NCBI GenBank assembly: GCA_965230565.1
Contig: CBDDLH010000016.1
Location: 2,294,001-2,358,000, forward strand
Direction of reading: 5' to 3'
DNA: 64,000 nucleotides
Source: BCD1 sp965230565
GTDB taxonomy: Bacteria > Bacteroidota > Bacteroidia > Chitinophagales > Saprospiraceae
The notes beneath the pieces are model-generated. The model ran no database searches, was not told where the DNA came from, and saw nothing but the letters and a program-made list of their open reading frames with translations. Of this stretch, positions 32,172 through 40,166 are shown piece by piece; the stretch's first letter is position 1; every line of letters begins with the position of its first letter. The position numbers and the translations under genes are program-made.

Positions 32172-34175
32172 TCAACCTTTTTTAAATTTTATTAAGCTCT
32201 TTTCATTTAATATTACACCTAAAATCGTATGAATATTTTCAGCCTTTTTTATTTGGAGATTTCCCATACAATAAGGTGTGTAAGCCAATCCTAATAAATT
32301 TCCTTTCTTTAGCAGATGTAATCTCATACGTCTAATTGCTTCTCCAACAGGTATTTCTTTAAATAATTCTTCAAATAGAACCTCTGCAGCTTCATTTGCC
32401 AGTCGTTGATTTATTGGAATTTCAGTGCCAATAACGCCAGCTGCACCAGCAGTAGAAAAGGAAGTAACCAAGTTTGATAGCAAGTCAGGTGTAAATTCTG
32501 CAGTATGACAACCATTAATAAAAACTAATGGAGGGTTTTCCAACCATTTATCAGTGATTTTCCGCCTTGGCCATCCTGCAATAACATCTGATCGTATGAC
32601 AACATCATTTCCAATCTCAAGAGCAGGAACAAAATTTTCTTCCTCCCCTTCAACAAGTGGCTCTTTTATTCCATGAGCATAGAAATATAATACTTCAATC
32701 TTTTCTATAAACTGTTTTTCTAAATCTTTCAATGAAACAAAACCTGAATAAGGCTCAATCTTGGAAAAATGTTCATCCCGCAATTTCTCTACCGTTTTAT
32801 TCGTAAAACCTACAGTAATATTAGGCGGCATTACACTAGTCATAATGGTGCTATGTTTATTATGATCTCCTGATACTGGTTGTTCAATAATGTATTTATA
32901 ACCCCAAAAACCAAATGGGCACAAAGTATTTTCTTCATGTTCATGTTCAAAAGGACATTTGGTGGTTTCCTCTTGCAAAACAGTGCTATTGACATACATT
33001 TCATCGATAATCTTACAAAGGCGGAATTCATTACTTCTCAAAGGATCTTTTTCCGTAATCACAAGTGGTATATCATAAATCATTGCCCAAGGAAAAACAG
33101 TTGTAGAGGAAATTGAACGAGCAACTTGAATGATAAAAGGAGCTTCAATATCATAAAAACGTTTCTGTGGACTAATGGCAACAGTCCATAACCTTTGCCC
33201 TAACCAAGCCAATTTTTTCAAATCTTCAATAAATTCCTCTTTTCCTTTCTGGTTTTTATTATTAAAATGAATTGTTTTACTCTTTTGACCGAACAGACCT
33301 TTTTCGGAATAATAAATTTCTTTCATTGCTCGCCTAATAGGATTAACTGCATTTGTTATTTGTCCATCATTAAGGCTCCTAATACTGATTTCTTTAATTT
33401 TTTGATTCTTTACAAGAAATTCATACCCGTTTCGAACATCTGAGGTATGAATGGCTAGAGACCGCTCTTTATAATTTTTTATATTCTTAAAGTTTGATGT
33501 TAATTGATAATCATATGAAACCTCAATCTTTCCAGAATGAGTCGGCTTGTCTTTGATATCTCCTGTAATATAAAGTACTTGAAGAATATTAGTTTTTAAA
33601 AAAATGGCAATTTTCAATTTAAATTTACCTGTTCTATTTGGAGTTTTGAAGGGGATAGTCAAAAAAGGTTTTCTTTCAGACTTTTTACAAGTGTGCCTTT
33701 TATTATGGTCACATTCACAAAACCAACTATTTCCTTTAATTGGAAGAAAAAATGATATTGGATCAGATGGAAGATCCCGGAGTTCTACACTTTCAAAATA
33801 AGCATCTAGCCAATACCCTTCTTCTAGAATTGGGGATTGTTTTATCGAAAATAATTTTGGATTTGAAATTATACTTTTCCTCAATGGCAAACCTATATTT
33901 ATTTCCATCAAAAAAGAGTTATTCTTAATCAATCCAGAAGGTTTAAGAATTCTTTTAAAAAAAAATAAACACCTTCGAGATATAATAATATTAACTACTC
34001 TCTTTTTTTCTTTTCTAGAGCTTATATCGGCAAACATATGCCAACCTTCAAAATTATCTCTGATAGCTTCTGGGTATATTATAGGTACAATTATTTTTAT
34101 TAGAAAATAAAGCAGCAAAATGATGCCTAGAATAGTAGGGGCTAAGTCTAAATTCATTATTTCGATACTTTCCAT
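32172..34175 (-). CDS. Membrane-anchored CHAT protease, paralogue of the HEAT-CHAT protein
   Basis: 667 residues. An N-terminal TM helix (about 13-34, ILGIILLLYFLIKIIVPII) replaces the HEAT repeats. From about residue 60 it parallels the neighbour: the same Cys motif (FCECDHNKRHTC), the same CPFEHEHEENTLCPFGFWG, and the same CHAT domain with His501 (YFYAHG) and Cys556 (FINGCHTA). The CHAT C-termini are nearly identical (GNLLGLAYTPYCMGNLQ), and a short extra tail follows. First gene of the minus-strand run CHAT, HEAT-CHAT, three-TM, SRA-HNH, with gaps of 80, 29 and 57 bp. A membrane protease that is activated by, or activates, its soluble partner is a reasonable model. Not a known named system to me. 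Confidence 0.87.
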   Translation of the reverse strand: MESIEIMNLDLAPTILGIILLLYFLIKIIVPIIYPEAIRDNFEGWHMFADISSRKEKKRVVNIIISRRCLFFFKRILKPSGLIKNNSFLMEINIGLPLRKSIISNPKLFSIKQSPILEEGYWLDAYFESVELRDLPSDPISFFLPIKGNSWFCECDHNKRHTCKKSERKPFLTIPFKTPNRTGKFKLKIAIFLKTNILQVLYITGDIKDKPTHSGKIEVSYDYQLTSNFKNIKNYKERSLAIHTSDVRNGYEFLVKNQKIKEISIRSLNDGQITNAVNPIRRAMKEIYYSEKGLFGQKSKTIHFNNKNQKGKEEFIEDLKKLAWLGQRLWTVAISPQKRFYDIEAPFIIQVARSISSTTVFPWAMIYDIPLVITEKDPLRSNEFRLCKIIDEMYVNSTVLQEETTKCPFEHEHEENTLCPFGFWGYKYIIEQPVSGDHNKHSTIMTSVMPPNITVGFTNKTVEKLRDEHFSKIEPYSGFVSLKDLEKQFIEKIEVLYFYAHGIKEPLVEGEEENFVPALEIGNDVVIRSDVIAGWPRRKITDKWLENPPLVFINGCHTAEFTPDLLSNLVTSFSTAGAAGVIGTEIPINQRLANEAAEVLFEELFKEIPVGEAIRRMRLHLLKKGNLLGLAYTPYCMGNLQIKKAENIHTILGVILNEKSLIKFKKG

Positions 34176-34336
34176 AAAAAAAAGGAGTTATTTCAAACCT
34201 TTAACTATATTCTCAAGGTTAATGTACCCTTAAAACAAGCAATAATTAATTTACTGCCGAAAAAAATTTTATCCTATTTTTTTCGAAACTATTTTGCACT
34301 AAATTTTGCACCAAGCAAATTAAGAGAAGATATAAC

Positions 34337-34350
34337 CAATTGACAGACAG
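34337..34350 (-). promoter_or_regulatory. Probable arm-type site, right end
   Basis: CAATTGACAGACAG is the complement, with one mismatch, of CTGTCTGTTAATTG at 11794-11807. It lies 25 bp inside the right att copy, mirroring the left end of the element. Confidence 0.45.
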
Positions 34351-34374
34351 CGCATAATCTAACACGATACACAT

Positions 34375-34389
34375 TCCTTGTGGGTCTGC
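34375..34389 (+). other. Right attachment site (attR)
   Basis: TCCTTGTGGGTCTGC is identical to the tRNA-Gln 3' end at 11613-11627 but without the rest of a tRNA. It marks the right end of the integrated element, and a terminator follows immediately. Confidence 0.85.
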
Positions 34390-34393
34390 AAAA

Positions 34394-34421
34394 AGCCTCG
34401 TCATTTGACGGGGCTTTTTTT
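34394..34421 (+). terminator. Terminator following attR
   Basis: Stem AGCC-t-CGTC with GACG-g-GGCT around ATTT, then seven T. This is probably the original terminator of the tRNA-Gln transcript, displaced by integration. Confidence 0.85.
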
Positions 34422-34424
34422 GTT

Positions 34425-34439
34425 GCAGAGCCACAAGGA
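34425..34439 (-). other. Inverted att-like copy
   Basis: Read on the minus strand it is TCCTTGTGGCTCTGC, 14 of 15 bases equal to the att core. It lies 35 bp right of attR. Confidence 0.5.
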
Positions 34440-34509
34440 CGAGAAGTTTATCCCGCCCTTGAAAAATAAGGAGGACTTGGGCCGACTATATTTTTCAGGA
34501 GCGGGAAGG

Positions 34510-34523
34510 CCTTGTGGGTCTGC
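34510..34523 (+). other. Second direct att-like copy
   Basis: CCTTGTGGGTCTGC again, followed by AAAAAGC as after attR, 134 bp further right. Suggests an earlier or tandem integration, or a relic of one. Confidence 0.65.
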
Positions 34524-34526
34524 AAA

Positions 34527-34555
34527 AAGCTCTTCTGCAAAGAAGGGCTTTTTTT
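34527..34555 (+). terminator. Second terminator after an att-like copy
   Basis: A 10-bp stem AAGCTCTTCT/AGAAGGGCTT with one G-T pair, loop GCAA and a T7 tract. Its placement after the second att copy copies the arrangement at 34375-34421 although the stem sequence differs. Confidence 0.85.
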
Positions 34556-34607
34556 GTGTACCTGCCGCAAATCTCATTCATCCACCTCTTCATTAAAAAA
34601 CGTTTCA

Positions 34608-34671
34608 CCGTTAATTCAAGCTTGCAGCTTGAATTGCATACGCTTATCAATTGAGATCTCTGTTTTTGGTA
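34608..34671 (+). repeat. 64-bp direct repeat, copy beside the Fic stop
   Basis: Begins CCGTTAATTCAAGC and contains a TTCAAGCT-TGC-AGCTTGAA hairpin. By my alignment 52 of 64 bases match the copy at 36384-36447 in the same orientation. The two enclose the Fic gene. Confidence 0.65.
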
Positions 34672-34735
34672 AGGGATTCAATTACTTGGAGGCAATTGAC
34701 TTTTTTTGTGTGCGGCCCCTTAGCTTTTCTGAGAA

Positions 34736-36271
34736 TTATTCTAACTCTAATTCAGATTCGTTTACCAATTTTCCAAGAAACTCGGCAAAAGGTCTAATAT
34801 TCCCGTCAACACTTGCACTCTCCAAGGCTTCCATATATTCATCGCGCTGCTGGACAGGAATGATTGTCCAGGGATAACCACCCGAAGCCAGCATCACATT
34901 CATTAAAAATCGGCCCATGCGACCATTACCGTCCATATAGGGATGGATATACACAAAAAAGAAATGCCCAAGAACAGCCCTTACTCCTGCTTCCTCCTCT
35001 TTTTCAAGTAACTCAAACAAAACCGGCATCAGGTCTCTTACAACTTCCTTGGATGGTGGAGTATATTTGGATTGACCAATAAACACCTGCCCCACCCTGT
35101 ACCCGGCAAGGTCAATTGGCTGTAAAATGCCTGCCCTAACACTGGGAGCAAATAATGCTCTGTACCAGCCTCCATGGTCCTCTTCAACGACAATTCCCGG
35201 ATTGCCTCCATTTAGAATTTGTTGCACACTTGATTTTACCTCATTAAAGGCCTCCCAATACCCTCTTGCAGCCATAGCATCCTTCTGCTGACGATCCTCT
35301 TCATTGGCATCGAGATTCCATAAACCTTTACTAACTCTCTCGATAAGTTCTGGTGTCACCTTATATCTTTCAATAGATAATGAATGATATGCATCTGTGG
35401 CATAAAGTTCTTCGATAAGTTGTAAATACCGCTCAATATCAGCAGGAATTCCCTCTGCCTCAGGAAAAACCTCCAATACAACTCCTCTCATATCGTGCCA
35501 CATCAACTTAAAACGATTCACATGTGGTGAACGGTCACTTAAATTAAATTTGAATGGAACTGACGACTGAAAAGGATCCGTTTCCCTTACATCATAACCC
35601 GCTGCCTCCATCGTTTTTAAAATGTCCTCAGCAATTTTGATTTGACCATTATTTCTAAATGCCCCTGCCAATCTGCCAGCTACTACTGAGTGCCCTTTCC
35701 CTAGGAGAATATTCAATATTTCTGACGCGTCCCTGACCATCAAAAGAGCTGCCCGAACTTCTGCGACATTTTTCTGAAAAAGTATTGGACTACCATATAT
35801 CAGTGAGGAAGCCAGGTCTGTCAGCCTGAGTCCATCATTATTAACAACCTGAGCCATTTCAGGTAAGGGCGACTTCATGACATACAAAGAAGTATCAAAA
35901 GGTAGATTTGTTATAGAATTAGTCCCTTCCGGTGCCCTGATAATTAACTGATGAGGTACAGATGTATTCCCAACATGCAACAACAAAGATTGCTCTGCTG
36001 AAAGACAATAATTATCTCCATATCTATGCTCAAGGTATCCTGAACAAAAAGCCCAAAATGAAGTAAACCAGGATGTACTGTCCCCTTTTTCCTCTTCAGG
36101 AGACACGGAAATGTACCATCCCTTCAGCACCTCCCTGATAAACCCATTATTCAACAAGCGCTCTTTATGAGTCCTGCTCAAAGCTGACGATTGGATGGCA
36201 ATAGTTCCTCCATCCTGAATCTTTTTGAGTTCTTTTAATGAAGCTGCAATTTTTTCGTTTGGGGTAGCCAT
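34736..36271 (-). CDS. Fic-domain protein (AMPylator-type) with AbiEi-like N-terminus
   Basis: 511 residues. The Fic core motif HPYMDGNGRMGR starts at His443 (catalytic His; Asp/Asn/Arg for nucleotide binding). An inhibitory-helix-like SLSIER at 297-302 (pattern SxxxE) precedes it, as in self-inhibited class II Fic enzymes, though Arg replaces the usual Gly/Asn. The N-terminal part (LSRTHKERLLNNGFIREVLKGWYIS, about 29-53) looks like the winged-helix start of AbiEi-type antitoxins. Fic enzymes transfer AMP or similar groups to target proteins. It lies outside the att repeat of the element but between two 64-bp direct repeats, with a 24-bp tandem repeat at its promoter. Confidence 0.87.
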   Translation of the reverse strand: MATPNEKIAASLKELKKIQDGGTIAIQSSALSRTHKERLLNNGFIREVLKGWYISVSPEEEKGDSTSWFTSFWAFCSGYLEHRYGDNYCLSAEQSLLLHVGNTSVPHQLIIRAPEGTNSITNLPFDTSLYVMKSPLPEMAQVVNNDGLRLTDLASSLIYGSPILFQKNVAEVRAALLMVRDASEILNILLGKGHSVVAGRLAGAFRNNGQIKIAEDILKTMEAAGYDVRETDPFQSSVPFKFNLSDRSPHVNRFKLMWHDMRGVVLEVFPEAEGIPADIERYLQLIEELYATDAYHSLSIERYKVTPELIERVSKGLWNLDANEEDRQQKDAMAARGYWEAFNEVKSSVQQILNGGNPGIVVEEDHGGWYRALFAPSVRAGILQPIDLAGYRVGQVFIGQSKYTPPSKEVVRDLMPVLFELLEKEEEAGVRAVLGHFFFVYIHPYMDGNGRMGRFLMNVMLASGGYPWTIIPVQQRDEYMEALESASVDGNIRPFAEFLGKLVNESELELE

Positions 36272-36279
36272 GGTTGAAT

Positions 36280-36366
36280 ATTATATTTTAACGTCGGACG
36301 ATAATTATATTTTGACGTTGTACGATTTTTATACTTTAACGTTGTATGATAATTATAGTTTTGTGC
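36280..36366. promoter_or_regulatory. 24-bp tandem repeats upstream of the Fic gene
   Basis: Three 24-bp units (36280-36303, 36304-36327, 36328-36351) and a partial fourth. Each has an ATTATATTTT-like half and a palindromic CGTCGGACG/CGTTGTACG core. Spacing of about two helix turns and position 9 bp before the start codon suggest operator sites, perhaps bound by the winged-helix part of the Fic protein itself. Confidence 0.5.
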
Positions 36367-36383
36367 AAATTACTAATTTTTTG

Positions 36384-36447
36384 CCGTTAATTCAAGCTGT
36401 AAGCCTGAATTGCTTACGCTCATCAAAAGAGACCACTATTTTTGCTA
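36384..36447 (+). repeat. 64-bp direct repeat, copy beside the Fic start
   Basis: Partner of 34608-34671 with 12 differences. A further perfect hairpin (GTTGAAGCC/GGCTTCAAC, 36491-36512) follows in the same gap. Confidence 0.65.
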
Positions 36448-36550
36448 GAACCCTACTATATTTTGAAGCTGTATGAGGTGAGCGTACAAAGTTGAAGCCC
36501 GTAGGCTTCAACTAACGAACATTTTGATTTCATGGTCTAAGTCCACTCCC

Positions 36551-38500
36551 CTACTCCCGACTCAAAACCAACACCTTCGTTATCACCCGGGAATCCAATC
36601 TGATATTTATATGATAAAAACCATCAGGCAGAAAAGAGAGGTCAACAAGTTCTTCACCTTGAAGTACCTGCCTGAAATGTTGCCTGCCTGTAATATCTAC
36701 TACAGTAACCTCTACCACTCCTAAAGTATTTAGATCGAAATTCAATATACCTGAAGTCGGGTTAGGAAAAATCAATATTTCCGTATCGGCAAAAGGTGTG
36801 TTTGTAGCTGTTGCTCCGGTAATGGTAACAGATTGATGGGAGGTATCACGCTTGCATTCATTCGCAGAAATCAGGCGGATGGTATATTCTCCTTCGAAAA
36901 GATAACTATGACTTGGATGTTCTTCAGTTGAGGTATTCCCGTCTCCGAAGTTCCATTCGTAGGTTGAGGCATTATTGGATAAATTCGTCAGATCGATATC
37001 CAGACCGGTATTGGCAATGGTAAAATCGCTTACAGGTAATGATAATTCAAGGGGAGTTAATTCTACATTCAGGAAGACGGTTGCTTCATTTTCAACAGAT
37101 ATATTTGTTATGGTTTGGGATTCATAGCCCGGAGCGGAAAAAGTAAACGAATAGGTTCCTTCAAAAATGGGCCTGTGGTAATTTCCCAGCGGAAGTGAAC
37201 TGTATACCTGAGAACTGTCAGCATCATGTGCATTCACACTAATGAGCGCCCTTAAAGGAGCACCCGTACATCCATCGGTCACAATGCCTCTAACGCCATA
37301 TAAAGATTGTTCGATGTAGTTGAGTAAAGACCTGTAATTATACTCCCAAAAATCAGGCAAAGTGCTTGCAGGAACTATGTGAGTTGATGACATCTCTAAG
37401 GTGAACTCCCGACAATGCTGATAATACTGCATATAATCCTGCCTGGAACCGTAAACTACATACCAGTCTCCGCCTTCCGACACCCCGCTTGAAGTCACAT
37501 CTGTAAAATATCCCGGGGGACCATAATACTGGACCGTATCAGCAAACTCATGACCGACCAGTTGCCACCAATTATCGTCTGCATGTATATTTTGGGCTGA
37601 GGTCCACGTATCCCAGGGATAATTGACCACTTCTGCCCCGGTATGAATATTGGAGGACAATACAAAATCATGATCATCCGCAAAATCCATCATGGCGATA
37701 GTCTCCGGCTGCCATGACTTATTATCAGGATGCTGACCGCCAACCGGATTCGGAAAGTTTCTATTCAGATCAACGTTGTTCGCATTGCGTCTTTTGGCCC
37801 CGGAGATGGTCATATTCCCACCGGCGTACGTGCCATCCGGATTGGCTAAGGGGCATATCCAGATTTCGGTATTATTCACCAGATTGGTTATGCGGGGATC
37901 CGATCCATAATTATCTGTCAAATGGTCAATTAATCTTAACATGGTGACGTAGCCTACCAATTCGTTCCCGTGCATGGTACTTGAATACAAAAATTCAGGT
38001 TCATCTTCGTGCACATCAATATTGTCCGTAATTTTTATGGCCAGCAACATTCTTCCGCTGGGCAGGATTGCCAAGGTATCCAATTGACAAATTTCAGAAA
38101 AATCATCAGCAAAGGTATTCATCATCATTTCATACTCCGGATAGGTTGGGTAAGTATCAAATTCCCAGATACCCAATGCTTCTGTCAGGTCGTTTTGTGT
38201 ATCGACCATAGTTTGGGAATAAGGGATTACCTTATAGGCAATTTGGTGTTTTAAAAACTCTGAAAATTCCTCCTTATTTGCGGAAGCCCAAACCTCCTTA
38301 TTTTTCACCTTTTCAATAGAAATGATCCAGGTGAGATCTTTTAATAAAGCGGGGTCCTCTACCTGAAAACGGAACGCCACTTCTCCTCTTTTATCAAGTT
38401 CTTTTTTAGCAATTTCATTTGGAAAATTAACCTGAGCAAATACATTTCCAAGTGGTATTAAACAGATCAGCACTAACAGGATTTCACGGGTTCTTTTCAT
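36551..38500 (-). CDS. Secreted M14 zinc carboxypeptidase with PKD domain and T9SS tail
   Basis: 649 residues. Signal peptide to VFAQ (23), propeptide-like region to about 110, and M14 catalytic domain about 115-400. Zn ligands are His177 and Glu180 (MHGNE) and His286 (NIHTGAE); substrate Arg/Asn is in NRNFP (247-248), and the catalytic Glu is in FTLEMS (369). A carboxypeptidase-regulatory sandwich follows (about 405-480), then a PKD domain (about 485-555, YEWNFGDGNTS) and a type IX secretion C-terminal domain (FPNPTSG to VLVLSRE). It removes C-terminal amino acids outside the cell or on the surface. Single-gene unit. Confidence 0.93.
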   Translation of the reverse strand: MKRTREILLVLICLIPLGNVFAQVNFPNEIAKKELDKRGEVAFRFQVEDPALLKDLTWIISIEKVKNKEVWASANKEEFSEFLKHQIAYKVIPYSQTMVDTQNDLTEALGIWEFDTYPTYPEYEMMMNTFADDFSEICQLDTLAILPSGRMLLAIKITDNIDVHEDEPEFLYSSTMHGNELVGYVTMLRLIDHLTDNYGSDPRITNLVNNTEIWICPLANPDGTYAGGNMTISGAKRRNANNVDLNRNFPNPVGGQHPDNKSWQPETIAMMDFADDHDFVLSSNIHTGAEVVNYPWDTWTSAQNIHADDNWWQLVGHEFADTVQYYGPPGYFTDVTSSGVSEGGDWYVVYGSRQDYMQYYQHCREFTLEMSSTHIVPASTLPDFWEYNYRSLLNYIEQSLYGVRGIVTDGCTGAPLRALISVNAHDADSSQVYSSLPLGNYHRPIFEGTYSFTFSAPGYESQTITNISVENEATVFLNVELTPLELSLPVSDFTIANTGLDIDLTNLSNNASTYEWNFGDGNTSTEEHPSHSYLFEGEYTIRLISANECKRDTSHQSVTITGATATNTPFADTEILIFPNPTSGILNFDLNTLGVVEVTVVDITGRQHFRQVLQGEELVDLSFLPDGFYHINIRLDSRVITKVLVLSRE

Positions 38501-38684
38501 AACTTTTTTTATCTTCCAACTATGTTTTCAAAAGCTTTAAAGATAATAAAGTCTTTTCTCAAACCCTCGAAAAACAATGGACTTGTAGCCGTGAAATTTA
38601 TGATAAAAGTTTCCGTCTGTTATATTAAGTCTTCAGACGAGCGAAATATTTTTCGACCCTGTCAAGGACATAAAAAAAGGAAAA

Positions 38685-39902
38685 TCAATATTCCAGAAAC
38701 AAATCCTGATACATCCCCTGCTGTAACCTTTCATTAAATGCCTCCCCTACCCTTTTAACCACCTGCATGACCTCTTCCGTCTCTTCTTCCAACAGGTCTT
38801 TGGAAAAACTGACCGACCGGAGTTCTTCAAAATAATAAAGAGAATACTCATGACCACTGATCCGCAGGCGATAGACTTTTTGTTTGGAATATCCCGACTT
38901 CTCCAATGTTACATCCTCCTCCACAAGAGAGAAGATCTCTTTTATGATTTTCAATAGTTCCTCCTGTATCTCGGCTCTGACCGGGATCAGTTCGTAAGAA
39001 AAATTACCGGTAAAATGTCCCTGCCAGTTAGGAAGTGCTGTTAATGTTCTCTTTTGCAGGGTGTAAATCCCCTCCGGAGAATGATGCCATTCAAAAAAAG
39101 TATCCAACCATTCGGGAGTAATATGATTTTGATCTTTTAACCTGGTTTCGGTTTGATCGAAGGGAACCACATAGGCTGCATTGGTTTTAAAATTGTAAAC
39201 GAGCAGGGCGTAAAGGTATTTGTCATAACGCTCCTCTGAGTTCTTATTGCCAATGAATACTATCTCTTCCTTGCCTGGTGAGAAAGCCACCACCTTACTG
39301 GCATAATAACCATTTGTGTAATCCATACTTTTTCTAAAGGAATAAACAGACAAGTCAGGAATATGCAAGACCGTATTCTCATTGATCAGTAAATAATCAC
39401 CTCCTTTTAAGGTGAACTCGCTCCCGGTATCTTCTGAAATATATACCTGTTGCTTACCCAGGGGCTGCCCGTCCCGGCTATCCAGCCACTGCCAGCTGGC
39501 AAACCCGGAATTTTGTTCATTCAAGGGCTTTAATTTTACTGATCCATCTTCTTCCGTGATCAGGTACATACTCTGACTTCCGGCAATGATGGCCGGCTTG
39601 GGAGCATCCTTCAATATGAAGGCTTTCCAGACATAGGTATAACCGGTATTGACCTCTAAGGCATCAGGGAAACTTACAGGGTCTCCCTTATAGAAAACCT
39701 GATATTTTGAATAAGCGGAAGTCACCCTTTGTCCGCGGTTAAAATCATATCGCTTTTCGACTACTTTCTTTTTTTGCAAGGTAAAAGGACCATGTTCGAT
39801 AGTTTCAATACTGGACTTACCCTTGCTCCTGCAAAAAGTGAATAACAGCAATAAACTTAAAAGTACGAGCAGGCCGATAAGGTATAATTTGGCATCCATC
39901 AT
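38685..39902 (-). CDS. Membrane-anchored hypothetical protein
   Basis: 405 residues. One N-terminal hydrophobic helix (about 5-24, YLIGLLVLLSLLLLFTFC) is probably an uncleaved anchor or lipoprotein-like signal, with Cys24 at its end. The rest is a soluble beta-rich domain with WXW-like stretches (SGFASWQWLDSRDGQPLG, WLDTFFEWHHSPEGIYTL) that might be propeller-like. No recognised family or catalytic motif. Single gene between the carboxypeptidase and the divergent glycosidase. Confidence 0.7.
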   Translation of the reverse strand: MMDAKLYLIGLLVLLSLLLLFTFCRSKGKSSIETIEHGPFTLQKKKVVEKRYDFNRGQRVTSAYSKYQVFYKGDPVSFPDALEVNTGYTYVWKAFILKDAPKPAIIAGSQSMYLITEEDGSVKLKPLNEQNSGFASWQWLDSRDGQPLGKQQVYISEDTGSEFTLKGGDYLLINENTVLHIPDLSVYSFRKSMDYTNGYYASKVVAFSPGKEEIVFIGNKNSEERYDKYLYALLVYNFKTNAAYVVPFDQTETRLKDQNHITPEWLDTFFEWHHSPEGIYTLQKRTLTALPNWQGHFTGNFSYELIPVRAEIQEELLKIIKEIFSLVEEDVTLEKSGYSKQKVYRLRISGHEYSLYYFEELRSVSFSKDLLEEETEEVMQVVKRVGEAFNERLQQGMYQDLFLEY

Positions 39903-40166
39903 TCAGGATTTAGCATCTATATAAATTAGTGCTTATTTGATTTCCTTAAAGATAATGAATTCCCGGGTTCTATTTTGTAGTATTTCATTTTCAGATAAGT
40001 CGCAGGTAGTTGAAACTTTCCAATTCTGACAGGAAGAGGTCAAAGAGGAGCAAATTGCCAAATAAAAGACTTTCGTTTTTGGCAGGCCATGCCTTTTTTG
40101 CTTTCTTTGACCATTGACAATCTTCTTCATCTTAAGGGATAAATTGGTGCAAAATCAAACATAAAA

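Larger units (their letters stand above)
11613..34389. mobile_element. 22.8-kb integrative element in tRNA-Gln carrying defence genes
   Basis: Bounded by the direct repeat TCCTTGTGGGTCTGC (11613-11627 inside the tRNA, 34375-34389 at the far end). Integrase is next to the tRNA, followed by a protein with an arm-binding-like domain, an excisionase-like HTH, a primase-helicase with iterons, a four-TM protein, an RHH protein, and then OLD nuclease, XamI-type R-M, SRA-like/HNH nuclease and two CHAT proteases. Base composition looks more A+T-rich than the flanks, especially from 20 kb on. Near-identical inverted 14-mers (11794-11807, 34337-34350) lie just inside both ends. I find no relaxase, type IV secretion, capsid or terminase gene, so transfer would need a helper. 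Confidence 0.9.

Noticed and set aside
11613..34389. Complete prophage or conjugative element
   Set aside because: No capsid, portal, tail, terminase, lysis, relaxase or Tra genes are recognisable in the interval.
39933..40130. 65-residue minus-strand ORF before the glycosidase
   Set aside because: Basic random-looking sequence in the divergent promoter gap without start context or family resemblance.
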